Origin: Bradyrhizobium erythrophlei
GTDB taxonomy: Bacteria > Pseudomonadota > Alphaproteobacteria > Rhizobiales > Xanthobacteraceae
NCBI RefSeq assembly: GCF_900129425.1
Contig: NZ_LT670817.1
Location: 5,456,001-5,520,000 of the forward strand
Direction of reading: 5' to 3'
DNA: 64,000 nt
Positions 60,652 through 64,000 of this stretch are shown in pieces (the stretch's first letter is position 1; every line of letters begins with the position of its first letter). The position numbers and the translations under genes were made by a program. The notes below the pieces were generated by a model. That model made no database searches. It saw only the letters and a program-made list of their open reading frames with translations, and was not told where the DNA came from.

Positions 60652-61854
60652 TTAGCGGCGCGCCGGCAGACCGGATTCGAGCCGGTCGAGTTCGGCGGCC
60701 AGATCGCCCTCGATGCCTGCGGCGGGCATGTCGATCACCCTGTAACCCCGCGCGACCAGCCACGCCTGACGCGCGGCGCGGTCGCTCACGATGACGTCGG
60801 TCTCCTCGGGATTGACCAGTTCGATCGCCACGCGGTGCACGAACGAGACAAAATCCGGAATGTGCCGGCCGACCGGCGTCTGGCGTTTGAATTGTCCGGC
60901 GAAGCGGCGGTCGGTGGTCAGGGCCTGCCACAGGATGCGCTCGGCGTCGGTCGGATTTCGCCGCAAGAGCCGCGCCAGCCCGCGCACCGTGCCGCTTTCC
61001 GACGGCAACGCACCCTGCCCGTGCTCGGCGAGCAATGCGCGCAGGCGCGTGGCCTGTTCGCCGTCGAGTACGCCGCCCTTGGCCGGACCCTTGCGTCCTT
61101 CGGCGATCGCCATGACCACGCCGTGCAACGTGTGCATGTCCTGCTTGGTCGGCTCCATCCGCGCGAAGATGTTGCGCAAATTGACCAGCATGGTCTCGCG
61201 CTTCTCCGCCGGGCGCAGGAATTCGACCTTGTCGAGTTCGCGCACCAGATTGTCGAAGAAGGCCTGCATCTGGTGCTGCGAGGCGCGCTCGGAGCGCTCG
61301 GGCATCGCGAACGGCAACGCGCCTTCGGTCGAAAGCTTGAACCATTCATAGCCGATCAGGAGCACCGCCTGCGCCAGGTTGAGCGAGGCAAACCCCGGAT
61401 TGACCGGAAAGGTGATGATGCGATCGGCGAGCGCGACCTCCTCGTTCTGCAACCCGTAACGCTCGCGGCCAAACAGGATGCCGACGGTGGTGCCGCCGGC
61501 GAGCTCGGCCGATATTTCGCGCGCGGCCGCCTCCGGCGCCACCACCGGCTTGGCCTGATCATGCGCGCGGGCGGTGGTGGCGAACAACAACGTACAATCG
61601 GCGACCGCCTGCTCGACGGTGTCGAAGAGCATCACCTCATCCAGGATATGATCGGCGCCGGACGCCGCCCGCCGGGCGTGCACGTTCGGCCAGCCGTCGC
61701 GCGGGTTGACGATCCGAAGCCGCGTCAGCCCGAAATTACCCATCGCGCGCGCGGCCATGCCGATGTTCTCGCCGAGTTGCGGCTCGACCAGAATCACCAC
61801 GGGGCCGGCGAGCGTAACGCTTGATTTGGTCTTGTCGGTGCCCGAACCGGACAT
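60652..61854 (-). CDS. trmJ: TrmJ-type tRNA/rRNA methyltransferase fused to a DUF559-like domain
   Basis: A 400-residue fusion. Residues 15-260 are a SpoU-class TrmJ methyltransferase (2'-O-methylation of tRNA position 32): VVILVEPQLGENIGMAARAM, GNFGLTRLRIVNPRDGWPN, GILFGRERYGLQNEEVALAD and FPVNPGFASLNLAQAVLLIG, the SAM knot. Residues about 290-395 resemble DUF559/Vsr-like endonuclease-fold domains: RRNPTDAERILWQALTTDRR, GQFKRQTPVGRHIPDFVSFV and ARQAWLVARGYRVIDM. The nuclease-type E-x-DGGQH strand reads IELVNPEETD, so the active site seems lost. It reads toward cynS. Confidence 0.87.
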   Translation of the reverse strand: MSGSGTDKTKSSVTLAGPVVILVEPQLGENIGMAARAMGNFGLTRLRIVNPRDGWPNVHARRAASGADHILDEVMLFDTVEQAVADCTLLFATTARAHDQAKPVVAPEAAAREISAELAGGTTVGILFGRERYGLQNEEVALADRIITFPVNPGFASLNLAQAVLLIGYEWFKLSTEGALPFAMPERSERASQHQMQAFFDNLVRELDKVEFLRPAEKRETMLVNLRNIFARMEPTKQDMHTLHGVVMAIAEGRKGPAKGGVLDGEQATRLRALLAEHGQGALPSESGTVRGLARLLRRNPTDAERILWQALTTDRRFAGQFKRQTPVGRHIPDFVSFVHRVAIELVNPEETDVIVSDRAARQAWLVARGYRVIDMPAAGIEGDLAAELDRLESGLPARR

Positions 61855-62132
61855 CTCACTTCACTTTCTGATTCAACATCTGAAGGTTCTGAATCACGTT
61901 CCGAACAGCTTCATCCAACACCTCAGCGACGGCCGCTATTCGATTGCCTGTCTGGTAGCATTTCTCAAGCAATATAATCGGGTTAGAGAAGGTTTTTGAC
62001 TTTCGGTCAAAACCTCAATACGGCTGCGCATAGCCGGCGACTTGCCCGCATTCGCCTTTCGGTTACGATATCAAGCATTAACAAAACGAACCTGAAAGCC
62101 GGCTTCAACGGCTCGGGGATAGGGGAGGCTAC

Positions 62133-63860
62133 ATGCGCCGCAGATGGTCCCTGGCGATTGCCGGATTGATTCTGATTCTCGCCGGCGGATTGCTGGCCCA
62201 TCTGACCCAAACCGCTGGTGGCATCCGGATCGAGGATGTGCGTTTCAAGGGAGCCAAGGGCAACACCATGAGCGCCCTGCTCTACATCCCGCCGAACGCG
62301 ACCGCGCAGACCCCCGCCCCCGGCATTCTCGCGGTCCATGGCTACATCAATTCGCGCGAGACCCAGGACGGCTTTGCCATCGAATTCGCCCGCCGCGGCT
62401 ATGTGGTGCTGGCGATCGACCAGACCGGCCACGGCTACAGCGATCCGCCCGCCTTCGCCAACGGTTTCGGCGGGCCCGATGGCCTCGCGCACCTGCGCAG
62501 CCTCGACATCGTCGACAAGAACAATATCGGTCTCGAGGGCCACTCGATGGGCGGCTGGACCGTACTCGCCGCCGCGACCGCGATGCCCAACGACTACAAG
62601 GCGATGGTGCTGGAGGGGTCGTCTACCGGCAAGCCGTTCGCCGACGACGGCACTCCAGGCTGGCCGCGCAACCTCGCGCTGGTGTTCGCGCAATATGAGG
62701 AATTCTCCAGCCTGATGTGGGGCGTCGACCGGGCGCGCGACGTCACCCAAAGCCCGAAACTCCAGGCCTTGTTCGGCACCGAGGGACCCGTCGAGCCCGG
62801 CAAGGTCTATGGCGATATCGCGCAGGGGAACGCTCGGGTACTCTACACACCGGCGATGACGCACCCGGCCGAGCACATTTCGCACGAAGCCATCGGCTAC
62901 AGCCTCGACTGGTTCGGCAAAACCCTGCAGGGCGGCACGCCGCGTCCCTCGGACGATCAGATCTGGTTCCGCAAGGAGGTCGGCACCCTGATCGCGCTGA
63001 TCGGTTTTGTGGCGCTTTTGATCGGGGTCTTCGACGGCCTGCTCGAATCCCCCGTGTTTTCGCATCTGAGATTGCCCGAGATCGCCGACGGCACCATGCC
63101 GGCGCACGTCGCGGCCGGCGGCCATCGCTGGACCGCGGCGTTCGTGCTGTCCGCCTTCATTCCGGCGCTGACCTACTATCCGGCGTTTGCGCTGGCCGGC
63201 GCTTTCGTAGCGCCGTCGCCATGGCTGCCCCAGGGCATCACCAACCAGATCGTGGTCTGGGCCCTCATCAACGCGCTGATTGCGCTGGCGCTGATGCCGC
63301 TTGCACCCAAACGCGCCAGCCGCGCCGGCATTGTCGGGCCGTCGATCCTGATCGCGATCGCGACGGTCATTGCCGGCTACGCCGCGCTGTGGCTGGCCGA
63401 CCTCCTGTTCAAGATCGATTTCCGGTTCTGGATTGTCGCGCTCAAGCTGATGAGCACAAAGCAACTTCTGATCTTCCCGATCTACCTTGTGCCATTGACG
63501 GCGTTTTTCGTGATCGCGCTGCACGTGCTGCACCGGAATTTCTCGACCATGGGTACCGGCCGCGGCGCACTCTACCTCACCAACATCCTGGCGCTGACGC
63601 TGGGCTTCATCGTGCTGCTCGGGCTGCAATACGGCCTGCTGTGGCTGACCGGAAAGTTGTTCAATCCGCTGCCCGATCCCGGCTTCGTGCCGCTCTCCAC
63701 CATCGTCGCCATCCAGTTCGTGCCGCTATTGGCAATCGCCGCCATCATCGCGACCTTTACCTGGCGGCGCACCGGCTCCAGCCTGCCGGGGGCGCTGATC
63801 TGCGGCCTGTTCGTCACCTGGTACGTGGTGGCGGGCACCGCTACCCAGGCGGCGTTCTAG
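62133..63860 (+). CDS. Alpha/beta hydrolase with C-terminal polytopic membrane domain
   Basis: A 575-residue protein. A signal anchor (LAIAGLILILAGGLLAHL) is followed by an alpha/beta hydrolase domain to about residue 270: GILAVHGYINSRETQDGFAI, DQTGHGYSDPP, nucleophile elbow LEGHSMGGWTVLAA and PAMTHPAEHISHEAI with the histidine. Residues about 285-575 hold eight or so helices (for example TLIALIGFVALLIGVFDGLL and LALTLGFIVLLGLQYGLLWL). The hydrolase part should face the periplasm. No partner genes adjoin it. An imperfect hairpin (aggtttttgac/ggtcaaaacct) lies 120 bases upstream in the region shared with trmJ. Confidence 0.82.
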   Translation: MRRRWSLAIAGLILILAGGLLAHLTQTAGGIRIEDVRFKGAKGNTMSALLYIPPNATAQTPAPGILAVHGYINSRETQDGFAIEFARRGYVVLAIDQTGHGYSDPPAFANGFGGPDGLAHLRSLDIVDKNNIGLEGHSMGGWTVLAAATAMPNDYKAMVLEGSSTGKPFADDGTPGWPRNLALVFAQYEEFSSLMWGVDRARDVTQSPKLQALFGTEGPVEPGKVYGDIAQGNARVLYTPAMTHPAEHISHEAIGYSLDWFGKTLQGGTPRPSDDQIWFRKEVGTLIALIGFVALLIGVFDGLLESPVFSHLRLPEIADGTMPAHVAAGGHRWTAAFVLSAFIPALTYYPAFALAGAFVAPSPWLPQGITNQIVVWALINALIALALMPLAPKRASRAGIVGPSILIAIATVIAGYAALWLADLLFKIDFRFWIVALKLMSTKQLLIFPIYLVPLTAFFVIALHVLHRNFSTMGTGRGALYLTNILALTLGFIVLLGLQYGLLWLTGKLFNPLPDPGFVPLSTIVAIQFVPLLAIAAIIATFTWRRTGSSLPGALICGLFVTWYVVAGTATQAAF

Positions 63861-63979
63861 GCCAAAAGATCGGCTGAAACTGCATAACGCCTTGGCTTTC
63901 GCCAGCGCGCCCGCAGTGCTATAGCGCGATCCATCATCCATCCGTCCCGAAACGCGCTACTCCAAAAGGCCCGATCTCC

Positions 63980-64000
63980 ATGGCAAAAATCAAGGTGACC
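63980..64000 (+). CDS. Start of a gene cut by the window end, probably NADP-isocitrate dehydrogenase
   Basis: Only seven codons, MAKIKVT, are visible after an AAGG site. They match the N terminus I recall for alphaproteobacterial NADP-dependent isocitrate dehydrogenase (MAKIKV-NPVVELDGDEM). This is suggestive only. Confidence 0.4.

Noticed and set aside
62007..63629. 540-codon minus-strand frame
   Set aside because: Antisense of the hydrolase-membrane gene; no motif.

Overview
The window looks like chromosomal DNA of a Bradyrhizobium-type alphaproteobacterium (Nitrobacteraceae). The evidence is high-GC codon use, alphaproteobacterial gene sets (pcaBDC, PurS/PurQ/small PurL, BolA/Grx4, the DUF1476 ATPase inhibitor), several families of short palindromic intergenic repeats (recurring stems around gtcattccgggg or gtcactgcgag), and one longer dispersed element near 48.6-49.2 kb that I recall as common in that genus. 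I see no rRNA, tRNA, CRISPR array, complete insertion sequence or phage. One IS1182-type transposase scar is present near 1.9 kb.

Layout. 0-4.8 kb: a PhzF-like gene cut by the window edge, a membrane adenylate cyclase, a small two-helix membrane ORF broken by an in-frame TGA beside the transposase scar, a secreted protein, an MlaA/VacJ protein, and DUF2000 and DUF4189 proteins. 4.9-11.7 kb: a minus-strand cox-type cluster (coxG, coxS, coxM, coxD, coxE, two XdhC-type genes and a MoaB/MobA-like fusion). It encodes the FeS and FAD subunits and a maturation set for a molybdenum hydroxylase but has no large catalytic subunit. 11.8-14.6 kb: pcaB-pcaD-pcaC of the beta-ketoadipate pathway. 15.8-20.9 kb: a complete branched-chain amino acid/amide ABC importer in the order livH-livM-livG-livF-substrate-binding protein. 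21-28.4 kb: P1 peptidase, EF-hand protein, rpe, a kinase-universal stress protein fusion with a phosphoesterase, a TetR regulator with its likely operator, and purB. 28.6-33.2 kb: murI, an aldolase, a decayed cupin gene, an E2-like acyltransferase fold and two SDRs. 33.4-35.4 kb: rpsD and a threonine aldolase.

35.4-59.8 kb is best read as one housekeeping locus (DUF1476, purC-purS-purQ, purL, bolA, grxD) opened by accessory blocks. One block lies between purQ and purL (beta-propeller protein, alpha/beta hydrolase among ABC-binding-protein fragments, nitronate monooxygenase, SDR, cyclase). One lies between purL and bolA (acyltransferase, DUF1328, secreted protein, DUF427). One lies between bolA and grxD (LtrA and the ergothioneine genes egtB-egtD). 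Downstream of grxD are a macro-domain protein and two tandem serine hydrolases. 59.9-64 kb: cyanase, TrmJ fused to a DUF559-like domain, a hydrolase with a membrane domain, and the first codons of a probable isocitrate dehydrogenase.

Regulation visible in the sequence: sites matching the EcfG general-stress promoter (GGAAC-N16-CGTT) precede egtB and a secreted-protein gene, with weaker matches before DUF1328 and the EF-hand gene. There is also a perfect FixK/FNR-type box at 51,538, a TetR-type operator at 26,955 and four rho-independent terminators. I found no clearly new defence or mobile system. The most unusual items are the cox cluster without a catalytic subunit, the repeatedly interrupted pur-bolA-grxD locus, the apparent stress promoter on the ergothioneine operon, and the binding-protein gene fragments around the hydrolase.
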